This document shows, one piece after another, positions 12,475-25,430 of a DNA stretch of 64,000 bases; positions within the stretch are counted from its first letter, which is position 1; each line of letters begins with the position of its first letter. A program made the translations under genes and the position numbers. Under the pieces are notes generated by a model. The model did no database searches. It was not told the DNA's origin and worked only from the letters and a program-made list of their open reading frames with translations. Source of the DNA: Macrotrachela quadricornifera (Eukaryota > Rotifera > Eurotatoria > Philodinida > Philodinidae); the NCBI GenBank assembly GCA_022393335.1, contig JAJEKB010021738.1, positions 1 to 64,000 of the forward strand, written 5' to 3'.

Positions 12475-14284
12475 TTACAATAAAGGAAAATATTGATGAA
12501 AATTTCTTGAAGGCACAAACAGTCCTTCCATATGAAGAGCGGACAATTTACTACAAGTGATACGTGTTTCATCATTGGTGAAGTTATTAGTAGCCAGTAT
12601 GAGAGATTCATAACAAATACGAAGATCCAATAAACGAGGTAAATAGCAGGATTTATTGGAAAGAAATTGTTTAGCATAATCTACATGAGCATGATGAAGG
12701 CACAAGAAAACAAGATTAGAAAATATTATACATTTTTTCAATTGTTGCTTGCCATTTTGTGGTTCATAATTAGATATATACAACTTTTTCAATAAAGGAA
12801 AGCTTTGAGAGATGATTTCAAAGAAATTATGTTGAAAAGAACGAAAGTCAATCATTTTCAACGTTATAACATTATTAAATAAACCACCTTGAAAAGAATT
12901 AGTTAAATTAAAAAGAATTTTGAATTGATATGGAAGTGAATAGATGTGACATCTGCTTTCGAATTCATATGGAAATGGATTTTTTTGGCGATATCTCCTG
13001 TTTTTTATTGAAAATGTTTCAACTTGTGAATAAACTGGTCCATATTCTTCTCCAATGAAAGTACGTTGAATATCTCCATTCGATAAAAGAGCAAAATCAA
13101 TGCTACCTTCGAATACATATGTGTCTATATTGAAAATAAATTTTTTTAATCGTGACATATAAATAAGAATTGAATCATATAATTCAATTCCATCAATATA
13201 ATGTTCTCCAAATCTAAATATTGATAGAAATAACACCAGTTCTTCAAGATTTATCATTCGTTGAAGTAATGGAATAATCAGATTATCATAACACTGTACA
13301 CGTCGATATGAGGTTAATGAAAAGTGTTTTAATTTGGGAAGCTTTTTCTATGAAAGAAAAAGGATATAATACATACTTATATTTATTGAATTCACTAGTT
13401 TTTTTTCTCGAACAACAATAATTAATAATTATACTCACTGTATTATCTATAGTTCTTGCTGTATATTCAATTTCTTGAACATACAAAATCAATTTTGTTA
13501 AACAGTTAAGACGTCCATCAAGTAAATAAAGACAATCATCGAAAGTGTTTATATCAATTATCAATTCAGTTAAAGTTGATGATGTACAATTCATTGATGA
13601 TATCCAAAAAGGAATAATTTTTGATCGATCATAGAATTCATGAAAATTTAACTTGATTAACCGTTTACATAAAGATAAAATCGAAGCAAATATATAAGCA
13701 GAATTTCTAGAAATTGATAGTGTTCTGTTACATTTAAAATCAATTTTAAGACATGTAATTTGTTCACTAAGAAATCTTCGAAGTGTTGTATTATCTTCGA
13801 TTGAGAAATAAAAAAAAAGAAAGAAAAACATTATTAAAATAATTTCATTATTGTGTTAATTGAAGTAAATATAATTAAATAGTTTACCTGTTAGGTATTT
13901 GAAAAGTACTTCGTCTGTACAATCTACAAGTCTTAAAGAGTAAAGTTGAGGATAATTGATAGTATGAAGAACACGTTCGATTGAATTTTGTTCAACAATA
14001 AGTTCAGTTACTTGATGATGAATTTGAGGTAAGATATTTTTACATATTTTATCAAGAACATTATTTTCTATTGAATAGATACGATTATAATATGATTTCA
14101 TCATCATAGAAGTCAAATCAAGATTATGAATATAAAATGAATCAAATATTAATTGATCAAAACGTTGAGTAACGTGCACAAATGAATAGAGAACATCGAC
14201 CATATGTAGTTTTTTAAAAATTATCAATAAAATTTCATTGGGTAAATCAAGTATATTGAGACGTTTCTTATTTGAAATATTCAT
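12475..14284 (-). CDS. F-box protein, copy 1 (three exons)
   Basis: Predicted exons: 14284-13888, 13794-13439 and 13347-12475, joined across two GT-AG introns (93 and 91 bases), giving 541 residues. The N-terminus has an F-box (about residues 11-50, LPNEILLIIFKKL then a VTQRFD segment), which in this family binds Skp1 of SCF ubiquitin ligases. The remainder is leucine-rich with repeated LxxLxLxx strands resembling a degenerate LRR substrate-binding fold. The first intron starts GTAAAC after codon 132 and the second starts GTGAGT. Exon 3 begins well before its first methionine (KKLPKLKHF in frame). Large F-box families of this style are, from memory, typical of bdelloids. The substrate is unknown. 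A nearly identical copy lies at 31768-33577. Confidence 0.85.
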
Positions 14285-15984
14285 ATCTAATTCATTGATT
14301 TACAGAGTATTAATTTATATATACATACATATCCATTTTTCTCATTGCCGTCGGAGAAAACAATGAAGGATAAATATTCGTGTCGCACAATAATGGTCAA
14401 TGATGAACAAATGATGTTATTTTTCTTTATGTGGAACATTCTCTTTTTTTTTTATTGACGAATCATTCGTTGACTGATCATTCTTTTGTCGCAATATTTG
14501 TCATGTTTTATATAAATTTTGATAATACACAAGTAATATTTTGACCTTAAAGGCTTTTTTTAAATAAATAACAAAAATAAAGTAATAAAAACTAAAACAA
14601 AAGAAAGACAAAAGGGAGATATTCAATTAATCCGACAGTATTTAATATGTCTTTCTCAAGGCTTAACTAATAAAAAAAATTCTAACTTCATCTAATATAA
14701 TATTTGATAACATAGTAAATCGAGGGGTTTTCGAAAAAAACTGACTTTTTTAGGATAGATAATGTTTATTTCATATAAAAATCAATCAAAAAGTAATTTA
14801 ATGTAGTTAACTTGCTTGAACCATTGATTTTCATTAAAAATAAATAAGATGAAATTGCATTGAACGTATGATATAAAACAAATTATTCTAGACATATTTT
14901 AAGATAAAAAGATAGTAGCAACATAGATAGATATATAGGTCTTTACTGTATGACATTATCCGATCAATCAAACAGACCTTTTAAGTTCATTAATTTCACT
15001 TCTATCAACATAAACTAAGAATAGAATCTATTAATCAGCTAGAAATAAAAAAAGATTATCTTTTCAATTTCCTATCTCTATGCAAAGTACGTAATCAATA
15101 TTTCTTCTAATATTTCGAATCAATTAACACAATTTAATATATGATGGACAATGTTCATAATATTGTGCACTAGTGACATCATACATGTATCATCCATGAT
15201 TGCATAAAATTCTCTACGTATAGCAACACTCTCCGAATATACGATACGATAAGAAATATTTAAATATAATTTTGTCTTTTTTTTTTTTTATTTAATTATT
15301 GTTCTAATAACAACTCTAATATCAACTAATATAAAAGTAATAACAAATTATTCTGCTGAAGATATGATATAATGTAAAAAGATCAAAAAAACAAAATCTC
15401 GAAAATAACTTGTCAAAGAAAAAAAGTCGAAAAAAATAATTTCGAAAAAGACAAAAAGTAGAAAAATTGAAAACTCGAAAATATAGAATTTTGAAAAGTA
15501 AAATATCAAAAAGACAAAATCTCGAAAGATTAATATATCGAAAAATTTATATTATTCAAAATGTTGATATGAGAGTGAAGGAAGCATATTTTGTTGTAAT
15601 CGAAAGTAGAAAATGACCAAGTTATAAAATGTCAAAAATAAAAGTGTCAAAAACAGATTTAATAATGTGTATGCAAATGGAAATGTGTAGATGAGAATAT
15701 GTGGATGGTGAAAAGGTGAGTGAGGGTGGAAAAGATCTCTATTTTCAGAAACATGAAATATTTTTAAGGCTTTTTCCTCGAATAATTGTGTCATTTTTAC
15801 TTTCGATATTTTTATTTTCGACATAGTACATTTCGAGATTTTTTTTTGTTTCTGCCAATTTTCTTTCGATCTTATTTTTTTCGATCTTTTTACAGCAATT
15901 CGAAGATATTGGTTAGTTTTTATATTTTTATTATTTGTAAAAATAAAATACGTTTCTATTTGAAATAAGACAAATAATCATAAT
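14285..15984. other. Spacer downstream of the duplication's F-box gene
   Basis: Non-coding, AT-rich. 14340-15366 aligns to 33600-34580 with many indels. 15367-15908 is unique to this copy and consists of A-rich repeats containing TCGAAAA. The two short frames here are not credible genes. Confidence 0.5.
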
Positions 15985-18570
15985 GATTTTTATTCGTCAA
16001 CATCTCAATTATTAACTGAACAACATTAACAATTGAATATTATTCTTAAAAATTTTACAATATTCTAAATTAGTATAGGAATTTTCATGAAAATTTTTAA
16101 ATATGAGTAAACCTTCAAGTATTTAATTCTTTTAGTGCTACTGTTTTTCTTTCTAATAAAATTTCTAAATATTTGTACGTTGTTTATTATCTAAAATTAT
16201 TGATTTTTATATTTTTCAAATTGTTTAGATCAGAATTAGATGATAATTATATATGAGAATTATTTCATCAATTAATTCAAAACAAATAATTGCTAAATTA
16301 ACTATGATTGTTAGTTAAATATTAATAAAAAAAAAAAAAAAGAACTTTTATATTAAAATATATTCTATTTAGTTAGATCATTTAATATTAAATAGTATAT
16401 AAAATAAATGGAATAATAGTCTAACATCAATTATTACATTATTTATTCAATCACAAAATGAATATTTAATTCAAACATGTTTGTTTACTATATACTTTTA
16501 TAAATATATAATTATTTGTTATATTTTTAGCTTGAAAATGGACATTTATTTATATTAAATATTTTAAATATGCTTCCAGAAGAAGTAAATAAATATTTTC
16601 TTTAAAAAAAAATTATATACGAAGTTTTATTTTAGTTTTCTCGAATTTTTGTATTAAAATCTTAATAATCATTAATTGAAATTGAACTTGTAAAAGAATT
16701 TCTAATTGGTAATAATAAATTCAAATATATTTTCTCATTATTTTTCTTTATTTAATTGTTAATTATCTTTAATTTATAATTTCAACATATAATCAAACTG
16801 ATATACTTGGTAAAATATATTATTATTTATCAAAATGGTTTGAATTTGATTGATATATTAATTCGACAAATCGAAATATTTTTTGATTGTTTATTTGATT
16901 CAATGACAAATGAAATAATATTTTCTGATGTTTTGGATTGTTTAATTATTATATTTACATTATTAGATGCTCTGAAATATCCAATTGTATTTATTTGTCT
17001 TTTAACTTATATTTTACAACTTGAAACAATATTTGATCGATGTTTAATAATAGGAAATAAATTAATAGAATAACATTTTTCTTATTATTAATCAAGATTT
17101 AAATCAAAAGAAAAAGCAAAGTATTTGATAAAGTTGATTGTATAATATGAAGAAAATCTTGCTCAATTAATTGTTGACATAGGAATATTATTCGATGTTC
17201 AATTACACATATATTCACATCAATTTTATCATCTTGTCATGGTTCGTATTTTAGGAAGCACGACGTATAATATCAGTGTTATTTTAAAAAAAAATTTTGT
17301 GAAATACTATTCAAAAGGACTGTTGAAGGGTACAGGAGTAAAAATTTTCATTCTTCCTCTTCACATATCGTAACAAGCAACTCAGTAATTATGCACCACT
17401 GACTATAGTAGAATTCTTAGCAACTAATCATCACAAACTGTGATATAGATACCATAAGGACAAATATCAGAGATTGTGACAGATGCTTTTGAAAGGAATC
17501 ATCAAAGACTGTAACAGAAACTTTTATAATGTTAGCAATTCCATTGTGTTTCACATTTAAATCCCATAGGAATTGTCCTAATAAATTTTTTCTTAAAAAT
17601 GAGCTTTAATAACCTTTAATGATGTCGAGAAAGCCTATTTTATAGCTATAATCTCTTTCTCTCTCATCAGCATTGGCATCATTAATAAAATGAAGAATTT
17701 CATCATATTTCACATTTTAGTATCACAAAAATTCTACTAATAACTTTTATTGATTTCTATTGATTTAGATATTTATCGATATGAAAGGACAATATCCAAT
17801 TGATGAAGCATCATCACAATTAATATTTAGTTTTTGGCATGCATTAAAAGTAATTTATTGGTTTTTTTTTCTCTTCATGTATCTGAAGATATGTTGTTGT
17901 TTATAGAAAGAAGTAATTTCAATGAATGAAGGAGCTCCTTTAGAATTTTTTTCATCCTTATTTTGAATATTTAATTGAAGTATTAATATAAAAAGAATAT
18001 TTATCTGATAATGAGAATGCATTTACTATAGTGAAGATAAAGATATATTTCAATCACATCGATCAGATATTATAGAAATAATGGTAAATAAACAATTGTT
18101 TTCATATAAAAGATTTTTTTTTAATGTTTAGATCTGTTTGTATAATATTCTTGATCATCAAACTATGGAAAATAAGTTTAATTCAATTATAATTGATTGA
18201 GATTTTTGATATAAATTATACTAATAATATTAGCAAACTATTTATTTTTATCTATTGAACAAAATTAATTATGGCAAATTCCAAAATTTATCATTCAATT
18301 AATTGGTATTAAACATGAAGTTATTTGATCAGATGTAAATTAAATTCTACTTTGAAGATTTTCATTTATACCGAAATTGAATTTTTCTAATAACAAAATC
18401 AATAATACAACATTAAATATGTTTGATACGAATTATTGATTAGAAAAAGAGAAATTAATGTTTATTTCTTTAAATAAAGAATAATTTAGTTATGAATTAG
18501 ATAATCATCAAGATATATTAGAAAATGTTGTTAGTATTTATTTGAGCAATAAAAAAATCGAAATAAATAA
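15985..18570 (+). pseudogene. Decayed importin-13 (karyopherin-beta) gene
   Basis: Several blocks in changing frames match importin-13 in order: the N-terminal block near 16000-16190 (clearer in the partner copy, where it reads AWDFSWKFLD and IQFFGAIALSNK), a LENGHLFILNILNMLPEEV block at about 16530-16600, a longer open block at 16807-17073 (KWFEFD then a helical repeat), SSQLIFSFWHALK at about 17805-17850 preceded by QYPIDEA, and a SHRSDII block near 18060. Stops and frameshifts interrupt all of them and a TGA sits in the second exon. Importin-13 is a nuclear import/export receptor of HEAT repeats. The segment at 16807-17073 stays open by chance or recent decay. Identification rests on remembered importin-13 sequence. 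Confidence 0.75.
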
Positions 18571-19289
18571 TAAATAAAAAAGAATAATTAACCATCAATA
18601 CCATTCGAATTTGTTATTTCATAAAATATCAATTCCTTCTTTTTATTCATTTATTTGTTGAATACGATTCAATTTTTTTTCCTTGTTCAGATCTAAAAAT
18701 CATTTTTCTTTATCTATAAATAAAAAAATAATTCATTAGTAAAAAAAATCAAATCAAATTTTTATAATTAAGATAAAAACTTTGAAATTTTTTATATAAA
18801 GATTTATTATAAACCAAAAAAACAAAACAAGAAAAACAAAATATAAGCTAGTCAAAAAAAAAAAAAAAAAAAAAAGTTTATTTAATTTTAAGATATAGTT
18901 TATATCTTGATGTACATAGTATATTTAAATATTTTTTTTGATCGGGTGGTTCTTCGATCAGGTTTTGAATACTGATGATGTTGGTGAACGAACTTATAAC
19001 GTCGTTGTATTCGATGAAGACTGCTGTTGTTGTTGGTGTTGATGAGTATATGAACACTAAAAAACAAAAAAAGAAAGAAATTTTTAATTATCAATACTAC
19101 TGAGGAGGAAACATCTCCAACTATCAAATCACTTTCGGAACAGCTATAGGCTCAAACAATAGATCTTTGGTGAGTTATTAAACATCCTAGAAGGATTTGA
19201 TTTTCTCAGACTCCTAAGCTGTGGAATCTGATCATTACCAATACCGGTATTAGTGCATTATTATAATGACATATTTAATATCTATATAT
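18571..19289. other. AT-rich spacer, no gene seen
   Basis: Contains a poly(A) run near 18855-18877 and low-complexity sequence. No supported gene. Confidence 0.5.
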
Positions 19290-20420
19290 ATAAAGAAGAA
19301 AGTTTGTTTGTTTGTCTGTCCGCTTATAACTCAATCTCGATAAAAGATAGTGTCACCAAATTTTCCACAATACTTCCTTAGGTCTAGAGGAAGGTCATAG
19401 GACGGTTTTCGACTCAAAAGTTCCACTTGAAAGGGATGTTTGCTCTTCTTATAGTTGGATCTACTACAGTAAATACCTTTTCCAGAACAATTCTGTGAAT
19501 AATTGTTTATTAAAGGTATTTTTTATCTTTCCCAACATGAAAATCAAAATTTTTCCGATTTTCTTTTTTTTCAGTGATAAATAAATTTGAAAGCGTTCTC
19601 TATTGATCTACCAAAAAAGATTTTCTTTCCACATAATGTTTTGATCGCAAAACACAAACGATGAGTATTTAAGAAAAACTCAAAATTCAATTTTGAGTTT
19701 TTCTCAAACGCAATTTCTTTACCAAGAAAAAAGTACTGTTTCGCCCCTCCATATCTTCGGCATTAGAAGTGGTACCGAGCTAAAATTTTTTTCACCTATA
19801 TTAAACACTGTTTGACGCGGTTATTTATTTAATTTTTCATTTTAAAAAATATTGCTCTTGTGTTTTTTTTTGCAGCTTTTGCAAAGTTTGTCCTAGTAAA
19901 AATAAGTAGCGCTCGTCTAAAGATTCGCTCAGCTCTATCTCGTAGAAATCGTGTTTCTAAACTACTGTTAAGCTTTTATTTATAAAATTAAAAAAACCGA
20001 AGTCTGATTCAAGTTCCTGGACATCAACTGCCTTTGACCAGACTTCATAAAAACAAATATTTTTTCTTAAAAATTTGTCGTTTATTTAAAAAATTGAACT
20101 TGAAAAAACCTTTAGAAAACAGGCTTCAGATTTGAATTACTCGTCCTCGATTACCCTTCAACTAACCCTTATAAAAAATTTTTTTGCAAAAAATGTGGTC
20201 CTTCGTGTAAAAACAGTGAATCGAAAAAAAATTTTAAAAAACCAACATCAGATTCGAATTCCTTGACCCCCATTACCCTATGATTAAGTTTTATAGGATA
20301 ATATTAATAAAATGCTTTTTTGCCTTTGTGCGGACATACAAGCAAGCAAACAATCTATGTTTCTAAGACTCTTCTCTACGAGAAAGAATAACAAGAATTA
20401 TAAAATGTTTCCGGTATTTT
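19290..20420 (-). mobile_element. Repeat element abutting the ValRS-like gene
   Basis: Starts with AAGAAAGTTTGTTTGTTTG followed by a TGTCTGTCCGCTTATAACTC motif, a form I associate with dispersed non-autonomous elements. From about 19880 to 20400 it matches the reverse complement of 2420-2970. Its right edge falls within about 100 bases of the last valyl-tRNA synthetase exon and may have removed the 3' end of that gene. Family not determined. Confidence 0.5.
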
Positions 20421-20427
20421 AGCTTTT

Positions 20428-23400
20428 TTATTCGAGAGACAAAAAATATAAACAAACTAAGAATAATACCCCACCATCTGAGGTCTTACTCAATATAATC
20501 TTATTAAACTTACTATCAACAAGTTCATCAGAAGCAATATTATTTTCTTCATAATACTTGACGATTGATCGAATAGCACTACCAATAATTTTTATATTAT
20601 TTTCAACTTGAAAATTACGATAATTTCTAAACTAAAAACGAAAAAAAAAAGAATAAATAATTTTAAAAAAGAAATTTTTACATCTTTTGATTGTGGATAT
20701 GGTGCGACACAAACACTTGGTGTGGTATTTTTTTCATTATTTGCTTTTGGTAAACGTTGATATAGTTCTTCAGAAAGAAATGGCATAATAGGTGACATTA
20801 ATCTTAAACCATTATTTAAAATTGTATATAAAATAAATTTAATTGTATTTTGTCGTTGTAAATTTGGCTCTGATGAATAAAAATCTCTTTTAATATATTC
20901 CATATAAAATTCCAAAAAATCACAAATCCAAAAATTATGAATAGCTGTTGTTATTTGCTTAAATTGATATTTATTAAAACCAATTTCACATTGTTCAATA
21001 GTATAACTTAATCGACTTAATATCCATAAATCGCCTGGTTTTTCTATACCAGTAAGCTAAAATAAAAAATTTTATTTTTATTTTTTCATTTTAAATATCT
21101 TCTTTTTTACTGTAAATTGTGCTGGTGGTTGAAAACAATTTAAATCATTTATATCTAAATTTTTTGACATTGTAGATCGTATCATATTCCAAAGATCAGC
21201 ACAAAAATTTTGAGCATTGTCAAGATCAAATTCATCCAAATTAATATATTGATCTAAATCAAATAAAAGAAATATATATAAAATATTTAATTAATTTAAA
21301 TAACCTTGAATAGCATTAGCACAACAAGCAAAACGTAATATATCAATTCCACATCCTGGAATATTATATGGATAACCTTCTTTTGAAATTTTGAATTTTG
21401 TTTGAAGTTTTTCTAATAACATATCATGAATAAGATTAAGTGAACGAATATCATTTCCTAAACTTTGTGACATTTGATGTTCACTTGCACCCTGAATCAC
21501 TGGATGTAAATAAATTTGTGTAAATGGTAAACGATCAGTTAACTCTAATGATATCATTGCCATACGTGCAGCCGACAATAAAAGTATATCATGGCCTGTT
21601 TCAAGTAATGTTGTTGGAAAATCTTTTTTAAAATCCTCTGCTTGTGTTGGCCAACCAAATGATGAAAATGGAACAAGACTTGATGAAAAGTATGTATCAA
21701 GCACATCTTCATCTTGTGTTAATTGTATTTTATCTTTTGATATATTAAATCTTTTTGAAGCTTTATCAAGTGCTTCATCATATGAATGTGCACTAACCCA
21801 ATAATCATTATTAACTTCATTACCAGCTGAAATATCATTTGAACTAATAAAATATGCTGGTATACGATGGTCCCACCCTAATTGTCTTGATATACACCAA
21901 TCATGTATATCATCTAACCATTTATACCAAATAGATTCAAATATAGTTGGTAAAATTTTTAATTCACCAGATCGTACAACATCAATTGAACGTTGTGCCA
22001 TTGTTTTACAATTAACATACCATTGTGGCTTAATTAATGGTTCAATTATATCTTTACTATAACTACATATTGATAATATCATTTCATTTTCTTTTGAATC
22101 ATAATAAAGACCACGTTGTTTTAAATCATTTAATAATTGTTGTCGAACTTCAAAACGTGGTTTACCACTATATAGACCACATTCAGATGACATTAAACCA
22201 TCATCATTAATACATGTTATAAATTGTAATGATAAGCGTTGTCCATATTCAAAATCATTTTGATCATGTGCTGGTGTTACTTTAATAGCGCCAAAACCAA
22301 ATGTTGGATCAACCATTGTATCAGTTAATATTGGTAAACGACGTGAAACAAATGGATGTTGAACATATTTATTATGTAAATGTTTATAACGTTGATCATC
22401 AGGATGAACAATAATAGCAGCATCTCCAAATATTGTTTCGAGACGAGTTGTTCCAACAATTATTTTTTCATCTGTTATAATAGAAAGATAATTTTTTTCT
22501 TTTTTTTTTCCTAAATATTATTACTTAAATTTTCAACTGGATATGCAAAATAAATTAAGATACCAAATTCAATTGGTTGTTCATAACCTGGAACATGAAT
22601 TAATGTTCGACCTTTAATTTTAATTTTTTTGATCTAGAAAATTATCACAATTATTTATTATTAATTTTATATTAATTAATTATTTTACTTCAATATCTGA
22701 AATAGTTGATTTCAATGTACATGACCAATTAACTAGCTGTTTTGAACGATAAATTAATTTTTTTTCATGCATACGAATAAATGCTTCTTCAACAGCATAT
22801 AATATATTTTTATCCATTGTAAATATTTGTCGTGACCAATCACATGATATACCTAATATTTTCATTTGTTCATAAATACAATTAACTATTTATATAAAAA
22901 TAAAAAAAAAGATTTTTCTTTTTTAATAAATTAATTTTCTAATAAAACCTTTATCATTTTTCCATTTCCAAATTTCTTCTAAAAATTTTTCTCTACCCAA
23001 ATCATGTCTTGATAATTTTTGTTCATTAATTAATGTTTTTTCAACAATAACTTCTGTTGCTATACTAGCGTGATCACAACCAGGTATCCAAACAACTGTA
23101 TCACCACACATACGATGCCATCGAGAAAGTATATCTCCAAATATATACGTTATTGCATTACCTAAATGAAGATAATCAGTTATATTTGGTGGTGGAATAA
23201 CCATAATAATTTTTTTTCGTGATATTGAAGCATTAACTGATGGATGTTCATCATAATATTCAGGACGAAAAAAACCTTGTTTTTCCCACCAATTATACCA
23301 AGCTGCTTCAATATATTGTGAACTATAACTTAATGGTAATTTACAATAAATATCTGAAAAAAAAAGTATGAATAAAATATAATGAATATTTTATTATTAT

Positions 23401-23851
23401 ACCTTTTTTTTCACCAACTTCAGTTGGAGATAAATATTCACATATATCAGTTGGTCGAATTTTTTTTTTTTCACGTTCTAAAGCAAAAAAGTTCATATTA
23501 AAACAAAATAGATTAATTACTTTTAAACACTAATAAAACTTACCAAGATGTTCTTTTTGTTTTTTATCTCGTTTTTTTGCTGCTTCTTCTGTAACATAAG
23601 TAGTTAATGCAAAGTTAAATTCTTCATTTTCAGCAGTTGAACCTGAATGATAAATAAAGAAAATATTAAGTCATTAATGTTGTCGTGTCTTACGTGGTGC
23701 ATTTGCTAATTGTTGGTGTTGTTGTTGTTCAAGTGCATCTAATGCTTCAACCTAAATAAGAATAAAAACGGAAAATATTCGAAGAAAAATCCAATTTTTA
23801 ATATACATCATCCTTTGCATGCACTATGGCTTGAAATAAGTCGTCTCCCAT
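20428..23851 (-). CDS. Valyl-tRNA synthetase-like protein with altered signature motifs, C-terminally short
   Basis: Eleven exons: 23851-23807, 23751-23694, 23642-23544, 23477-23403, 23353-22949, 22885-22689, 22633-22525, 22471-21305, 21253-21111, 21056-20682, 20631-20428. All junctions are GT-AG and in phase, giving 958 residues. The protein aligns along its length with eukaryotic ValRS ([55 protein letters not shown]). ValRS charges tRNA-Val and edits Thr. Key positions are changed: HIGH box HLGH is HLGN (about residues 155-158), KMSKS is QMSQS (about 662-666), LDTWFSS is LDTYFSS, and the FFW.ARM segment is LLSAARM. The C-terminal coiled-coil part is missing; the last exon reads on into an unrelated tail past a good GTAAGT donor near 20513. 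It may be a pseudoenzyme or a decaying extra copy; catalytic loss is inferred. Confidence 0.85.
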
Positions 23852-24976
23852 AATTAATTATTTAGATCTAAAACGAAAGTTAATGTTAGTTGAAGATGGA
23901 AAATTATTCTCTTCTATAGTGGTTAAACATAATGTTTCTTTTGCTTTCCTATTCTTTGTCTCTCTCTCTTTTTTTTTTCGTTCTTCGTCATGTTATTCTC
24001 AGTATTTATAGTTAAATAATGAGAGAAAATGAGATAGAAACAATGACGAAACGAAATAAACAAAACTAAAATATGAATAGATGATGATTTATATTAAAAT
24101 TTTCTTTCGTTATTTATAATGTTAATTAGAAATATTCGTTCAATTTTAATTGCTATATGATTGACCATAAATCTCGATAGTATCAGCATAATCCGTTGAT
24201 GATGATCGACATATTTTTGTAAACCTTAATGAAAATTCTATTGATAAAAAATATCTAACAAACATTTGAAATAAATGTTTGACTACGCATTTACTTCCAG
24301 CATACTTGGCACAACTGTCCGAATTGTTCTACATCAAGCACATATATCTGAACTGAAATCGGTTGAATTGTATAAGAAATATATCCACTAATCTTCCTTG
24401 ATGATTTTTGATATATTCTATACTTCAATTGATATTTTCATTTGACATAAAGTCAAATAAATAATTACAAAAAGATATGTCTTATATATAGTCTAATGAA
24501 AGACCTATTCTTCGAATATTAACAATTGAATTTGTAATTGATTATCATATTAAAAGAGAACATTTTCTTATCTAATATAATCGATTTATTAAATCAATAT
24601 CGTTGTTTCTATTATAATGAGAGAAAAAAACGGTGAATAAAAAAGGATGAAATGACAATAGACAGTTAAGTCGAATATGAAAGTGATAAAAAAAATGATA
24701 CGTATCGAAAACATACTATTATAATCTTATTGGAATCAAAGTCTTGTTAATTATAATAAAATAATATTTAATAAACTGTTATTCATAAAACGACGGTCAC
24801 CAGAACAAAGCCACTATCAAAGTTTGAAAAATATGTAAATGTTTTTATAGTATTTGAAATAAGAATAATTGTTTTGTTTTCTTTATACCGTAAATAATTT
24901 GCTGTTTTTAGGATCAATATTCGATCAGCCATATGATCATTACATTCTTTAATTATTCAACATATTTTATTTCATA

Positions 24977-25018
<42 letters not shown>

Positions 25019-25040
25019 TAAATGAATAATAGGTCTTGTA
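23852..25040. other. Upstream region of the ValRS-like gene; no gene seen
   Basis: AT-rich. Probable promoter area for the minus-strand gene just above 23851, but no specific element can be named. A (TAA)n microsatellite runs at about 24978-25018. Confidence 0.4.
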
Positions 25041-25044
25041 TATA

Positions 25045-25430
25045 ATTTATTTAAAAAATAAATTAAATAGAATGATAAAATAGTCAATATTCTTGTTTTT
25101 ATATTAGTATTTATTCAATAAAATAATAAACTAGAGCTTTCAGCATCTCAAATGCCATCATCAATAGTAGTGCAATACAATAAATATTATATTGAATCAA
25201 TTATTAGTAACTTCATCTACTCAATAATTATTCAAAATAAATTAGAATTTTCCATATTTCTAATTTTTATTATTTTTAATTTTTATTGTATTGCACTACT
25301 ACTGATGATGACATTTGAGATGCCGAAAGCTCTGGTTTACTATTTTATTAAATAAATATTTGTATAAAAACTAGAATAATGATTATCTTATCATTCTATT
25401 TAATTTATTTAAAATAATATTTTATTTTAT
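25045..25430. mobile_element. Foldback palindrome
   Basis: A long imperfect palindrome centred near 25235. The arms include AGAGCTTTCAGCATCTCAAA (left) and its near complement at about 25313-25335, flanked further out by matching AAATAAATTAAATAGAATGA arms. The open frame at 25152-25355 is a by-product of the palindrome. Probably a non-autonomous foldback element. Confidence 0.65.

Larger units (their letters stand above)
11230..16300. repeat. Segmental duplication, copy 1 (partner 30540-35000)
   Basis: About 5 kb aligned to 30540-35000 with an offset near 19.3 kb. It covers an upstream non-coding block (11.23-12.2 kb), the F-box gene and its downstream flank, and the first importin-13 pseudo-exons. 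Exons are much better conserved than spacers. Copy 1 carries about 540 bases at 15367-15908 that copy 2 lacks (A-rich repeats of a TCGAAAA type). Confidence 0.85.
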
